Shown in pieces: positions 17,738 to 27,287 of a stretch of 64,000 bases of DNA. The stretch covers positions 124,001 through 188,000 of the forward strand of contig NZ_JARIDH010000042.1 in the NCBI RefSeq assembly GCF_029267215.1, read 5' to 3'. A model generated the notes under the pieces. The model was not told where the DNA came from, did no database searches, and saw nothing but the letters and a program-made list of their open reading frames with translations. Every line of letters starts with the position of its first letter. Position 1 is the stretch's first letter. The DNA is from Clostridium sp. (GTDB taxonomy: Bacteria > Bacillota > Clostridia > Clostridiales > Clostridiaceae). A program made the translations under genes and the position numbers.

Positions 17738-18895
17738 TTAAAAAGCACCTTCTAAAATCTTACGGCTTACTTCTAAAGTTATTTCTCCTTTTTCTCCTAT
17801 TGAAGTCATATTATGCTCTTCTAAAGCTTTTATTAAATCATCAATACTTTCTTTCTTAACTCCATAATCACCTAATCTAGTTTTAATTCCTAAGCTTTCA
17901 AAAAATTCTCTTGTCTTAGAAATGGCAAGGTCTATTCTTTCTTCTTTACTTCCTTCAGTTATTTTAAATACTCTCTCTCCATATTGTAATAACTTTTCTC
18001 CTTTACTCTCTCTCATAACATTCCAAAGTGATGGTAGTATTATTGCAAGAGTTTTTCCATGGTCTATTCCAAACATAGCAGTTAATTCATGTCCTAAAAG
18101 ATGTGTTGCCCAATCCTGAGGAACTCCAGCCCCAATTAATCCATTTAACCCCATAGTTGCACACCAAACTAAATTTGCTCTTAAATCATAATCAGTTGGA
18201 TTATCTATAGTTTTTCTTCCAATCTCGATTAATGTTAAAAGAATTCCTTCTGATGCTCTATCTTGGAACCTTCCTTCAGCTGGATAAGTTAAATATTGTT
18301 CAAGAACGTGTATAAAAGTATCTACAATTCCATTTGCAACTTGAGTTTCTGGTAATGTATAAGTTAATGTTGGATCTAAAAATGAGAATTTAGGAAATAC
18401 TAATGGATTACCAAAGGATCTTTTTCCAACCTTAGAAGTAATTACTCCTCCACTATTCATTTCTGACCCTGTGGCAGGTAAAGTACAAACAGTTCCTAAA
18501 GGAATTGCTTTAGAAACTTTTCTAGAATTAGCCTTGTCTCTTAATAAGTCTAATGCATCTCCTTCATAATAAGTGGCTAAAGAAATAAACTTAGTTCCAT
18601 CCATAACAGAGCCCCCACCTACAGCTAAAAGAAAATCGATATTTTCCTTTTTAACTATATCAACAGCTTTCATTAAAGTATCAAACTTTGGATTTGGCTC
18701 TATGCCTGAAAACTCTATAACCTCTCTTCCTTTTAATCCTTTTAATACCTTATCTAAAGTGCCAAACTTTTTAACACTTCCTCCTCCATAAGTTACAAGA
18801 ACCTTTGCATCTTTTGGAACCACCTTATCTAATTCCTCTAATCTATCTTTTCCAAATATTATTTTTGTTGGATTGCAAAAGTCAAAATTATACAT
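17738..18895 (-). CDS. Iron-containing alcohol dehydrogenase, butanol dehydrogenase type
   Basis: 385 residues from the ATG at 18895, chosen because GAGAGGAGAATATAT lies directly before it; an upstream in-frame start at 18934 has no such site. Member of the type III Fe-dependent ADH family, YqhD/BdhA branch. The opening FDFCNPTKIIFGKDRL, the nucleotide-binding GGGSVMDGTKF, and the metal-ligand region (DTFIHVLEQYLTYP, HLLGHELTAMFGIDHGKTLA) are all present. Expected to reduce aldehydes such as butyraldehyde to alcohols with NAD(P)H during fermentation. Confidence 0.92.
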   Translation of the reverse strand: MYNFDFCNPTKIIFGKDRLEELDKVVPKDAKVLVTYGGGSVKKFGTLDKVLKGLKGREVIEFSGIEPNPKFDTLMKAVDIVKKENIDFLLAVGGGSVMDGTKFISLATYYEGDALDLLRDKANSRKVSKAIPLGTVCTLPATGSEMNSGGVITSKVGKRSFGNPLVFPKFSFLDPTLTYTLPETQVANGIVDTFIHVLEQYLTYPAEGRFQDRASEGILLTLIEIGRKTIDNPTDYDLRANLVWCATMGLNGLIGAGVPQDWATHLLGHELTAMFGIDHGKTLAIILPSLWNVMRESKGEKLLQYGERVFKITEGSKEERIDLAISKTREFFESLGIKTRLGDYGVKKESIDDLIKALEEHNMTSIGEKGEITLEVSRKILEGAF

Positions 18896-18958
18896 ATATA
18901 TTCTCCTCTCAAAATTTAATCTATGTAATTTCAAACTCTGTTTTGAGTTAATTTTTTA

Positions 18959-19768
18959 CTATATTATTTCTTTAATCTTATTTATAAATATATCCCTAAC
19001 TTCTTTATATTCTAATAAACCTTTTTCAATGAAGCTAACCTTAATTCCTTCTTTTTCAAGCTTATTTTTCCAAGAATCATCCTTCAAAATCATATCCTTT
19101 TTAGTATGCCACCCAGCAAATATCATCAAAGGTATTATGGTTATCTCTTTTATATTCTTTTCTTTAATTCTTTCTAACACATTAGAAAAACCAATATCTC
19201 CTTCTAAAACTCCAACTAATGTATTATTATATCCAAGTTTATTAATCTCAATTTGCAAAGTCTTATACTCACTATTATACATATTATAACTTCCATGACC
19301 AATCAATAAGGTATTTTTATTATTACTTATTAATTTTTCTATGCTATTTATAAAATTATTATAAGGCTTAGAATTCATATGGTCTTTATTTATTAATATA
19401 TTTTCATCACTTAATGAATTTTTAAATAATAAGGGGGTTCCAATTTTTATACTTTCAAAGGATTCTTTATATTCAAAAAATATATCTTCTACTCCCCTAT
19501 ATTCTTCTCCATTCATTATATATATAGGTGCTATTACAACCTCTTTATATCCATCTTTTTTTAATTTTTCTAATACAATATTAGGTTTATATATATCTAT
19601 ATTATGCTTATTTTTAATTTTTCTAATTATTTTTTCAGAAGTAAAACTCCTAAAGACTTCATAACCTTTTAAAACTTCTTTTATCTCCTCTTCTAACCTT
19701 CCTGTAGAATTTTCTAATGGCTCTAAGAAACTTGTACCAAAACATACAATTAATATAGCTTTTTTCAA
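18959..19768 (-). CDS. cbiK: Sirohydrochlorin cobaltochelatase
   Basis: Class II chelatase inserting Co2+ into sirohydrochlorin early in anaerobic cobalamin synthesis. 269 residues, as usual for CbiK. Visible: the N-terminal AILIVCFGTSFLEP, GHGSYNMYN near residue 155, and the metal-binding region PLMIFAGWHTKKDM near 215 (His as in CbiK). Translation appears to begin at a TTG with GAAGGTGAAAC before it. It has its own promoter: a TATAAT about 30 bp upstream and the shared 32-bp element at 19825-19856. It lies just beyond the hcp terminator, near but not within the main cobalamin operon. Confidence 0.9.
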   Translation of the reverse strand: MKKAILIVCFGTSFLEPLENSTGRLEEEIKEVLKGYEVFRSFTSEKIIRKIKNKHNIDIYKPNIVLEKLKKDGYKEVVIAPIYIMNGEEYRGVEDIFFEYKESFESIKIGTPLLFKNSLSDENILINKDHMNSKPYNNFINSIEKLISNNKNTLLIGHGSYNMYNSEYKTLQIEINKLGYNNTLVGVLEGDIGFSNVLERIKEKNIKEITIIPLMIFAGWHTKKDMILKDDSWKNKLEKEGIKVSFIEKGLLEYKEVRDIFINKIKEII

Positions 19769-19824
19769 AGTTTCACCTTCTTTTATTTTTTCTTGATTAT
19801 ATCATATTTTTTTATATTATTTAT

Positions 19825-19856
19825 ACTCATTTACGATTATATTAATTAAGATTATT
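19825..19856. promoter_or_regulatory. Shared 32-bp upstream element, copy 2
   Basis: ACTCATTTACGATTATATTA then ATTAAGATTATT. Matches 8154-8185 at nearly every base. Located 57 bp upstream of the cbiK start, just beyond its TATAAT. Confidence 0.4.
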
Positions 19857-19876
19857 TATAAAAATATAAAAAAATC

Positions 19877-19926
19877 CTCCCATTATAAAACAGTTTTATT
19901 ATTTTAACTATCTACTATAATGGGAG
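19877..19926 (-). terminator. Terminator of hcp
   Basis: CTCCCATTATA (19877-19887) and TATAATGGGAG (19916-19926) are perfectly complementary across a 28-nt loop, and a T7 run follows on the minus strand. Confidence 0.7.
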
Positions 19927-20011
19927 TACAGAAATTTGTCTAATCTATTTATTCAATTAAAAACATTCTTTTAAAAGAAAATGCCTAATTTTTATAAGAA
20001 TTTAATCTTTA

Positions 20012-21730
20012 TTATTCACCTAAGAACATTTTTATATCTTCTTCAACATTTGTTATTCCACCAATTCCAAAATTTTCAACTAAAACCTTAGCTACATTTG
20101 GTGATAAGAATGCTGGTAAGGTTGGCCCTAAATGTATGTTTTTAACACCTAAGTATAATAATGATAATAATACTATTACAGCCTTTTGCTCATACCAAGC
20201 TATATTAAATGATATTGGTAAATCATTTATATCTTCTAATTCAAATACTTCTTTAAGTTTTAATGCTATTAAAGCTAGTGAGTATGAATCATTACATTGA
20301 CCTGCATCTAGAACTCTTGGAATTCCATTTATATCTCCTAAAGAAAGTTTATTATACTTATATTTTGCACATCCTGCTGTTAATATTACAGTGTCTTTAG
20401 GTAATGCTTTTGCAAAATCAGTGTAATAATTTCTTGATTTCGCTCTTCCATCACATCCTGCCATTACAAAGAATCTTTTTATAGCTCCTGATTTAACAGC
20501 TTCAACAATATTATCTGCTAATGCTAGAACCTGATTATGAGCAAATCCACCTACTATTTCTCCACTTTCTATTTCTTTTGGAGCTTTACACTTCTTAGCT
20601 TGTTCAATAATAACTGAGAAGTCCTTATCCCATTCTGAATTTCCTTTTATATGCTTACATCCTACAAATCCAGCTGCTCCCGTTGTATAAAGTCTATCTT
20701 TATAAGTATCCTTTGGTGGAACTATACAGTTTGTTGTCATTAATATTGGTCCATTAAAACTTTCAAACTCTTCTTTTTGTTTCCACCATGCATTTCCATA
20801 GTTTCCTGCAAAGTGAGAATATTTCTTAAATGCTGGGTAGTAATGAGCTGGTAACATTTCTGAGTGAGTATAAACATCTACCCCTGTTCCTTCTGTTTGT
20901 TTTAATAATAATTCTAAGTCTTTTAAATCATGTCCTGATACTAATATACCTGGATTCTTTCTTACTCCTATATTAACCTTAGTTATTTCAGGATGTCCAT
21001 AAGTTCCAGTGTTTGCACTATCTAATAAAGCCATTGCATCAACACCAACTTTTCCTGTTTCTAAAGTTAGAGTAATTAATTCATCTATACTTAATGAATC
21101 ATCTAAAGTCTTAGCTAATGTACTTTGCATAAAGGCATTTATATCTTCATTATCATATCCTAAAGCATTAGCATGTTTCATATAAGCTGACATACCTTTT
21201 AATCCATATATTATAAGCTCTCTTAAACTTCTTATATCCTCATCTTTAGTAGCTAACACTCCAACCCTTATTAATTTTTCATCTAAGATTGAATCTACTG
21301 ATACTTCTTCCTTACTTTGAAACATATTTTTTATTTTCTGTAATAAACTTACCTTTTCATCTATTTCACTTTTATTAGTAGCACTCCATAGAGCTGCTTC
21401 TGATAAAGCTTTTTTATTTTTTAACTTTCCTAATAACTCTTCCTTAACACTTAATGTTTCCTTAACTCTCGCATAGAATATTTCATCATCAAAGTTTGCA
21501 TTAGTTATTGTTGTAAATAGGTTTATTGTTATTAAATTATTTATCTTTGAATCTATTTTAGTTTCTTCTTTTCTTAATCTAGTAGTAACTTCGCTTAATC
21601 CCTTAGTAACATATATTAATAAATCTTGCATTCTAGCTAAATCTGGTGATTTTCCACAAACCCCAAACTTTGTACATCCTGTACAACCTGCTGTTTCTTG
21701 ACATTGAAAGCAAAACATTTTATTTTCCAT
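20012..21730 (-). CDS. hcp: Hydroxylamine reductase (hybrid cluster protein)
   Basis: Fe-S/O hybrid-cluster enzyme, 572 residues, reducing hydroxylamine and, per recent work on the family, nitric oxide in nitrosative stress. The N-terminal cysteine set [15 protein letters not shown] and FGVCGK binds the cubane cluster. Hybrid-cluster ligands appear in [55 protein letters not shown] and [27 protein letters not shown] precedes the ATG. A GTAAC-N4-GTTAC palindrome lies about 116 bp upstream and a terminator follows, so it is a regulated single gene. Confidence 0.97.
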   Translation of the reverse strand: MENKMFCFQCQETAGCTGCTKFGVCGKSPDLARMQDLLIYVTKGLSEVTTRLRKEETKIDSKINNLITINLFTTITNANFDDEIFYARVKETLSVKEELLGKLKNKKALSEAALWSATNKSEIDEKVSLLQKIKNMFQSKEEVSVDSILDEKLIRVGVLATKDEDIRSLRELIIYGLKGMSAYMKHANALGYDNEDINAFMQSTLAKTLDDSLSIDELITLTLETGKVGVDAMALLDSANTGTYGHPEITKVNIGVRKNPGILVSGHDLKDLELLLKQTEGTGVDVYTHSEMLPAHYYPAFKKYSHFAGNYGNAWWKQKEEFESFNGPILMTTNCIVPPKDTYKDRLYTTGAAGFVGCKHIKGNSEWDKDFSVIIEQAKKCKAPKEIESGEIVGGFAHNQVLALADNIVEAVKSGAIKRFFVMAGCDGRAKSRNYYTDFAKALPKDTVILTAGCAKYKYNKLSLGDINGIPRVLDAGQCNDSYSLALIALKLKEVFELEDINDLPISFNIAWYEQKAVIVLLSLLYLGVKNIHLGPTLPAFLSPNVAKVLVENFGIGGITNVEEDIKMFLGE

Positions 21731-21845
21731 TTAAAATTCCTCCATTTATTAAAACTTCTTCTTTTGTTTCTTAACCTAAACTTTTTCTTTTGTGCTTATT
21801 TCCTGTTGACATTTATTATCATATAACAAAACTCAAACTTTTCCC

Positions 21846-21859
21846 GTAACCTATGTTAC
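21846..21859. promoter_or_regulatory. Palindromic operator GTAAC-N4-GTTAC upstream of hcp
   Basis: GTAAC (21846-21850), CTAT, GTTAC (21855-21859). A TGATAAT -10-like sequence lies downstream on the hcp strand. The 5-4-5 geometry fits CRP/FNR-family sites, such as the HcpR regulators predicted to control hcp genes in clostridia. The regulator assignment is inference. Confidence 0.55.
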
Positions 21860-21964
21860 CAAAATTCAAATTTCATATTTCCTAATTTATACATTTTAAA
21901 TATTATGTTTTAGACATTCAAAGTATCTTCTGTAAAATAAAAATTTAAACTAAATTAAATATAA

Positions 21965-21996
21965 AAAATAAGAACCCTATTTAGAGTTCTTATTTT
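21965..21996 (-). terminator. Terminator overlapping the cbiP stop codon
   Basis: AAAATAAGAAC (21965-21975) pairs with GTTCTTATTTT (21986-21996), 10-nt loop, T-rich on the minus strand. The proximal arm includes the last codons and the stop of cbiP at 21990. Confidence 0.75.
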
Positions 21997-23456
21997 ACTT
22001 GTATTAAATTTTCAACATATTTCATATCTATGTTTTCATCTAAAAGTTCACAAAGCTTATCATACTGGCTTATTTTATAAGCTTTATAATCAATTTCTTT
22101 ACTTTCCTCTATGTTAATTTCTTTCTTTAGCTTATTTATAAGAATTTCTCCAAAATCACCTTCATCAAAAATTCCATGTATATATGTTCCAAATACATTT
22201 CCCTCTCCATTTTTCATTCCTAAGACTCTTCCATCAGAATCCTTAATCCATATGTTTTCTTCTTTAGTTGGTAGGCTTTCTCCATTATGAATTTCATAAC
22301 CTTTAAACTCTTTTCCATCTAAATCAAAGGCACAAACTTGCTTAGTAGTCTTAACTTTATTAAACTTAGTTTCTATGTTTAAGAATCCTAAAGCCTCTTC
22401 TTCACGAGCTTCCCCTTCAATGCCTAAAGGATCACTTATTTTTTCCCCTAGTATTTGATAACCACCACATATTCCAAAAATTAAAATTCCTTGTTTTTTC
22501 TTTTCTTCTAATGCTTTTTGGAATCCACTTTTCTTTATGTAATTTAAATCATCAATTGTATTTTTACTTCCTGGAATTATTATTAAGTTTGCTCCTTCTA
22601 ATTCCTTAGGATTTTCTATATATCTAAGATTTACATCCTTAATTCTTGAAAGAGAATTAAAATCCGTAAAGTTTGACATATGAGGAAGTTTTATTACTGA
22701 TACACAAATTCCTTCATCTTTCTTTTCTCCTAACTTAATAGAAGTGCTATCCTCTTCCTCAATATCTAAATCAAAATAAGGCATTACCCCTAAAACAGGA
22801 ATATGTATAATATCTTCTATTTGTTTCATTGCTGATTTAAAGTATTCTGGTTTTCCTCTAAACTTATTTATAATAACCCCTTTAACTCTTTTTCTTTCTT
22901 CACAAGTTAAAAGCATTATGGTTCCTACAATAGAGGCAAAAACTCCTCCTTTATCAATATCAGCAACTAAGATTACATCTGCATCTGCCATTTTAGCCGT
23001 ATGCATATTTGCAATATCTGTTTCCCTTAAATTAATTTCTGCACAACTTCCTGAACCTTCTAATACTATTAAGTCATAATCCTTTGAAATGTCTTCATAA
23101 GCTTCTTTTGCTTTTTCCTTTAAATATTTATTTAAGTCCTCATACTTATAAGCATCCATTGTACAATGAACTTTTCCTCTTACTATAACCTGAGTTTTAT
23201 ATCCTGTACTAGGTTTCATAAGTATTGGATTCATATATTCCTTAGGTTCTATTTCACAAGCTTCTGCCTGTACAACCTGAGCTCTTCCTATTTCGTCACC
23301 TTCCTTTGTTACAAAGGAATTTAATGAAATATTTAAGGCTTTATATGGAGCTACACTATATCCCTTTTTCCTAAAATATCTACAAAAGGCTGCTGCCAAT
23401 GTACTTTTTCCTACTGAAGAAGCTGTTCCAAGTAACATTATTCCTCTATATTTCAT
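21990..23456 (-). CDS. cbiP: Cobyric acid synthase
   Basis: Glutamine-dependent amidation of adenosylcobyrinic acid a,c-diamide at side chains b, d, e and g, giving cobyric acid. The start chosen is the ATG at 23456 (488 residues) with TAGGTGA before it; an in-frame GTG at 23465 is also possible. The N-terminal P-loop domain reads LLGTASSVGKSTLAAAFCR, with VLEGSGSCAEINLR and ADIDKGGVFAS. The C-terminal triad-type GATase domain carries FGICGGYQILG (Cys nucleophile) and GTYIHGIFDE. It follows the DUF71 gene with about 9 bp spacing, as last gene of the operon. Confidence 0.95.
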   Translation of the reverse strand: MKYRGIMLLGTASSVGKSTLAAAFCRYFRKKGYSVAPYKALNISLNSFVTKEGDEIGRAQVVQAEACEIEPKEYMNPILMKPSTGYKTQVIVRGKVHCTMDAYKYEDLNKYLKEKAKEAYEDISKDYDLIVLEGSGSCAEINLRETDIANMHTAKMADADVILVADIDKGGVFASIVGTIMLLTCEERKRVKGVIINKFRGKPEYFKSAMKQIEDIIHIPVLGVMPYFDLDIEEEDSTSIKLGEKKDEGICVSVIKLPHMSNFTDFNSLSRIKDVNLRYIENPKELEGANLIIIPGSKNTIDDLNYIKKSGFQKALEEKKKQGILIFGICGGYQILGEKISDPLGIEGEAREEEALGFLNIETKFNKVKTTKQVCAFDLDGKEFKGYEIHNGESLPTKEENIWIKDSDGRVLGMKNGEGNVFGTYIHGIFDEGDFGEILINKLKKEINIEESKEIDYKAYKISQYDKLCELLDENIDMKYVENLIQVK

Positions 23457-23465
23457 AACTTTCAC

Positions 23466-24113
23466 CTACTTAATATCTAAATACCCATGAGTTTCTGTAA
23501 GAATATTTTCTCCAATATTAAAGTTTATTTTTTCTTTAAATAATGGACCATCATAAACAAAAGTATGATATTCTCCATTCTCCCCACATGGGTCAGATCC
23601 TGCTTCTTTTATTTTCTCAACCAAGTCCTTAGTTAAAACTTTTCCTAAGAACTCCTCTCCTAAGACATCTAGTCTTACATTCTTAATAATCGCTTTAAAG
23701 CCACTATCTATGAATTCATAAGTTAAATCTTCTCTTCCTTCTTGCCAAAGTGGAAATATTGCTTCAATTTTAGCTTCATTACATCTATCTTGGCACCAAG
23801 TTCTGTGTTCCTCTAAATCTATATCTCCAAAGACACAAGCTGTTGCTCCCATATTCTTAGCTTTCTTTAAGGCTTCTTCAAAAGTTTCTGTATAATTAGT
23901 TCCATCACTTTCTACTAATAATAAAGGAATATCTAATGATTTTGATACATCATTTAAAAATTTATCTGGTATCCCATGAAACCAACTTCTTAAAACTTTC
24001 TTATCTACTGTTACTAATAAAGCAACTGGTTTATGACCATCTTTTATCATTCTATATAGTGATAATGTACTATCTTTTCCACAGCTATATGACATTATAA
24101 AATTCTTTTTCAA
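23466..24113 (-). CDS. DUF71/COG2102 ATP-binding protein, B12-cluster type
   Basis: PP-loop ATP pyrophosphatase of the Dph6/DUF71 family, about 215 residues. The motif SYSCGKDSTLSLYRM near the N-terminus is the ATP-binding loop. Family blocks FHGIPDKFLN, TACVFGDIDLEEHRTWCQDRC and DPCGENGEYHTFVYDGPLF are all present. Bacteria lack diphthamide; published comparative genomics assigned a DUF71 subgroup in B12 clusters to cobalamin salvage, and this gene, between btuD and cbiP, fits that subgroup. Translation likely starts at the TTG at 24113 with AGTAGGTG before it, overlapping the btuD end. Confidence 0.8.
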   Translation of the reverse strand: MKKNFIMSYSCGKDSTLSLYRMIKDGHKPVALLVTVDKKVLRSWFHGIPDKFLNDVSKSLDIPLLLVESDGTNYTETFEEALKKAKNMGATACVFGDIDLEEHRTWCQDRCNEAKIEAIFPLWQEGREDLTYEFIDSGFKAIIKNVRLDVLGEEFLGKVLTKDLVEKIKEAGSDPCGENGEYHTFVYDGPLFKEKINFNIGENILTETHGYLDIK

Positions 24114-24122
24114 ATTGCACAC

Positions 24123-24878
24123 CTACTTCCATCTTTCTAAAGCATCTAACATAAAGTTTCTAATATCTATTCCATACACTTCTTTTACTTTCTCACTATT
24201 TAAAACTTCTTTTGCTTTTCCTTCACTATAAATTTTCCCATGATTTACAAGTATTACTTTTTCACTAAATTTTTGCACTAAATTTAAATCATGTAAAACA
24301 CCTATAACACATTTATTATTTTCTTTAGTCCATCTATTAATATAATCTAAAATCTCTATTTGGCATTTTAAATCTAAATGATTTGTTGGCTCATCTAAAA
24401 GAAGTATATCAGGTTCCTGTGCAAAAGCTCTTGCTAAATATACCCTTTGTAACTGTCCACCAGATAACTCACTTATAAGTTTATCCTTCTCATTTAAAAG
24501 CCCAACACTCTCTATACAGTCTAATACTATTTGTCTATCTTTTGTATTTAAACTTGAAAACAGCCCCTCCATATGAGCATATCTTCCTAATGATACTGTT
24601 TCAAAAACTGTATAAGAAAAATATATATCTGAACTTTGACTCATTAAAGCAATTTTTTTAGCTAATTCTTTTCTTTTTAAATCCTTAACTTCGGTTCCAT
24701 CTAATTTTATTTCGCCTTTATAATCCATAAGATTAACTAAAGACTTTAAAATTGTTGATTTACCACATCCATTAGGCCCTATGATTGAAAGATTTTCTCC
24801 CTTATTAATTTTAAATGATACTCCATGAATAACCTCAAATCCATCATATCCACATCTTAAATCTTTAACCTCTAACAT
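24123..24878 (-). CDS. btuD: ABC transporter ATPase, cobalamin uptake (BtuD-like)
   Basis: Cytoplasmic ATPase of a type II importer, about 251 residues from the ATG at 24878, which has GGGTGAT before it. Walker A GPNGCGKST, Q-loop near MSQSSDIYFSYT, signature LSGGQLQRVYLARAF, Walker B ILLLDEPTNHLDL and switch histidine VLHDLNLV are intact. It starts 4 bp after btuC and its substrate is inferred from the cobalamin genes on both sides; on sequence alone a ferric siderophore importer (FecE type) would be equally possible. Confidence 0.88.
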   Translation of the reverse strand: MLEVKDLRCGYDGFEVIHGVSFKINKGENLSIIGPNGCGKSTILKSLVNLMDYKGEIKLDGTEVKDLKRKELAKKIALMSQSSDIYFSYTVFETVSLGRYAHMEGLFSSLNTKDRQIVLDCIESVGLLNEKDKLISELSGGQLQRVYLARAFAQEPDILLLDEPTNHLDLKCQIEILDYINRWTKENNKCVIGVLHDLNLVQKFSEKVILVNHGKIYSEGKAKEVLNSEKVKEVYGIDIRNFMLDALERWK

Positions 24879-24882
24879 TCTA

Positions 24883-25914
24883 TCACCCATTTCTCTTTCC
24901 AAAATAAATATATGCAAAAAATGGTGCCCCTATCAAGGCTGTTATTGCACCAACTGGAAGCTCTGATGGAGATATTATAGTTCTTGAAATTAAATCAGTT
25001 AAAACCATCAATGTTCCACCAACTACAATACACATAGGTATGACAATTTTATGATTTGAACCAAATATCTTTCTTACTATGTGAGGAGTTATTAAATCTA
25101 TAAATCCAATTACCCCACTTAAAGCCACCGCACTTCCTGTTAATATTGCCACTGAAATAAGTAAACTTTTTTTAACTTTCTTTGTTTCTACGCCTAAACT
25201 CTTTGCACTATCTTCTCCAAAGCTTAGTATGTCCATTTCTTTTGTGTATTTAATTACCCTGACTAGCCCAACTAAAAAAAATGGGAAACCAGCTATAACA
25301 TAACTCCAACTTTTCATAGCAAATGAACCCATTTGCCACATTGTAATAGCTTTTATATCCTCACTACATAAAGATGTTATTGTTGTTAAAATTGCACTTG
25401 TAAAAAGTGATAAAACCATCCCTGCTAATATTACTGTGTTATTTGAAAGTCCTCTATCAACTTTATTAGAAAAGATTATAACCATAAAAACAGTTATTAC
25501 TCCACAAATAAAGCCTATAATTGGCATTGCTAAATTTCCTATGTAAGGAATTGATATTCCTAAAACTATATATATTCCTACTCCTAAAGAAGCCCCTGAT
25601 GAAACTCCTAATGTATAAGGAGAAGCAAGTGGATTTTTTAGTATTGATTGAATTACAGCTCCACTGACTGCTAAGGAAGCCCCTACACCAAATGCCAATA
25701 AAACTCTTGGTAATCTAATTACCCAAATAATTGCTACGTCCTCTGGTCTAATTCCTACTCTTAAAGGAATATCAAAAAACTTATTCCCTATAATAGAAAT
25801 AGTATCCCATATATGAATATTGGAACTTCCAATGGAAGTTCCAATACAAATAACTAATAACACTAGTGGAATTGCTAGTGTTATTAGAAGTTTTCTTTTT
25901 TTATATTCCTGCAT
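24883..25914 (-). CDS. btuC: FecCD-family permease, cobalamin uptake (BtuC-like)
   Basis: Membrane subunit of the BtuFCD-type importer, about 343 residues with ten membrane segments expected. Family blocks include RLPRVLLAFGVGASLAVSGA, LASPYTLGVSSGASLG, GVIGFIDLITPHIVRKIFG and PSELPVGAITALIGAPFFAY, the last contacting the ATPase. The start is taken as the ATG at 25914, which overlaps the end of btuF by 14 bp; an in-frame ATG at 25941 would overlap more. Neither has a strong ribosome site, so translation is probably coupled to btuF. Confidence 0.88.
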   Translation of the reverse strand: MQEYKKRKLLITLAIPLVLLVICIGTSIGSSNIHIWDTISIIGNKFFDIPLRVGIRPEDVAIIWVIRLPRVLLAFGVGASLAVSGAVIQSILKNPLASPYTLGVSSGASLGVGIYIVLGISIPYIGNLAMPIIGFICGVITVFMVIIFSNKVDRGLSNNTVILAGMVLSLFTSAILTTITSLCSEDIKAITMWQMGSFAMKSWSYVIAGFPFFLVGLVRVIKYTKEMDILSFGEDSAKSLGVETKKVKKSLLISVAILTGSAVALSGVIGFIDLITPHIVRKIFGSNHKIVIPMCIVVGGTLMVLTDLISRTIISPSELPVGAITALIGAPFFAYIYFGKRNG

Positions 25915-26818
25915 ATTGTTCTGGATAAATATCCTTTGCAATTTGTTTTAATGCATTTATTACATATTGGCTTCCACGAGATGAAGCATTTTGGTCTACT
26001 AAGAATATTTTTTTATTCTTAACAGCATTTATTGTATTCCAGCCTGGACGTTTAGCAATTAATTCTGTAGCATCTTTTATATAGCTTTCATTTGTTAATA
26101 TTACATCTGGATTAGCTTTTATTATAGATTCTTCACTTGGTGATATCCATCCTTTTTGATCCTCAAATATATTTTTTGCTCCAACTATATTTAATAAGCT
26201 ATTTAAGAAAGTATCATTTCCAAAGCTATATAACTTTGATCCTGAACCTATTTCAAAGTAAACTGTTTTCTTATCTTTTATAGTATTACCTATAGCTTTT
26301 ATTTTATTAACTTCCTTTTTCATTCCGTCAACCATTTCAGTTCCTTTTTTCTCTGTTTTAGTTAACTTAGCTAAGAAGTTTATATCTTCATAAATTCCAT
26401 CCATACTTTCACTAGTTGGAATATAAACTACAGGTATTCCAGCTTCTTTTAATACCTTAAATGGATCTTCTTTTCCTTCTCTATTATGTCCTGAAGCTAT
26501 TACAACATCTGGTTTTAAAGCTATTATTGCTTCTGAATCTGGGTTTCTAAAATCAAATTTAGTTACATTAGAATTTATTCCCTTTACATCTTCCGAGTAT
26601 TTATCAATACCTACAATTTTACTCCCTAGCCCTAATCCTACTAATATTTCAGTATTAGAAGGTGCTGTTGAAACTATTCTTTCAATCTTTTTAGGTACAG
26701 TAAACTCTGTTCCCTCCATGTCTTTCATGGTTACAGTTTTCTTTCCACAACCTACAAAAAGTAGTAAAGACATAGTCATTACCATTAAGACTGCAAAAAC
26801 TCTCTTAAAATTTTTCAC
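25901..26818 (-). CDS. btuF: Substrate-binding lipoprotein, cobalamin uptake (BtuF-like)
   Basis: Type III (helical backbone) periplasmic-binding protein, 305 residues, tethered as a lipoprotein: signal FKRVFAVLMVMTMSLLLFVG then lipobox cysteine (VGCGKK, residue 24). Body blocks: RIVSTAPSNTEILVGLGLG, IALKPDVVIASGH, WISPSEESIIKANPDVIL and a C-terminal NALKQIAKDIYPEQY. Starts at a GTG preceded by GGAGGGCTAAAAA. It is the first gene after a long leader (26819-27287) with riboswitch-like features, so the importer and biosynthetic genes downstream are probably B12-controlled. Confidence 0.88.
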   Translation of the reverse strand: MKNFKRVFAVLMVMTMSLLLFVGCGKKTVTMKDMEGTEFTVPKKIERIVSTAPSNTEILVGLGLGSKIVGIDKYSEDVKGINSNVTKFDFRNPDSEAIIALKPDVVIASGHNREGKEDPFKVLKEAGIPVVYIPTSESMDGIYEDINFLAKLTKTEKKGTEMVDGMKKEVNKIKAIGNTIKDKKTVYFEIGSGSKLYSFGNDTFLNSLLNIVGAKNIFEDQKGWISPSEESIIKANPDVILTNESYIKDATELIAKRPGWNTINAVKNKKIFLVDQNASSRGSQYVINALKQIAKDIYPEQYAGI

Positions 26819-26963
26819 TTTTTAGCCCTCCAATTTAATATTTGTAACATTTAGTTTTGAGGTTTAAGATTAACATTCAAAAAAGCATACCTAAAGGAAA
26901 GCATACTAAATATTTTAACACATATTCTATTATTCCAATATCAGAGAATAATAGTCATTATAT

Positions 26964-27115
26964 AAGGTCAGATTTACATACTTTGAATCATCCTCCATCT
27001 TGCCTTCCTAAATATAGCATGCAGTGAACCAAAATAAACTTTCGTAATCTTAACGTTTTCTTAGGTGGTTGAAGCTTTTTACTTCATTCACTATAAAGTA
27101 AATCTCTCCACATTA
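26964..27115 (-). ncRNA. Cobalamin-riboswitch-like leader, divergent
   Basis: On the minus strand, in order: GTGAA then a TGAAG...CTTCA stem (canonical GGGAA plus the GGTG-NNN-CC stem), then further down TTCACTG (canonical GCCACTG), GGAAGGC (GGGAAGGC), GATGATTC (GATGANNC) and AGTATGTAAATCTGACC at the place of the AGYCAGGAGACC box. Order and spacing match the cobalamin aptamer, but the CCCGC region and the terminal box are poorly conserved. About 150 nt further lie an imperfect hairpin and the btuF start. Elsewhere in 26819-27287 I see no ORF. Confidence 0.5.
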
Positions 27116-27287
27116 TGTGTTAATCTTTATTGATTATATTATTATATTTTCCTCATGTCAAACTCTTATACTCTATATTTTTTTCTATTCTTAAACCAAA
27201 GAATTTTCCTTAAAAAAATTTCTTGATTTAAACTTTATTTAAAGTTTTTTAATAGGAATTGATTTTAAAAATAAATGTTTTCTCGCA

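Noticed and set aside
26871..26912. Repeated GTATGC in the btuF leader as an expression-platform terminator
   Set aside because: The two GTATGC copies are direct, not inverted, repeats, so they do not form a stem; I could not define an expression platform.
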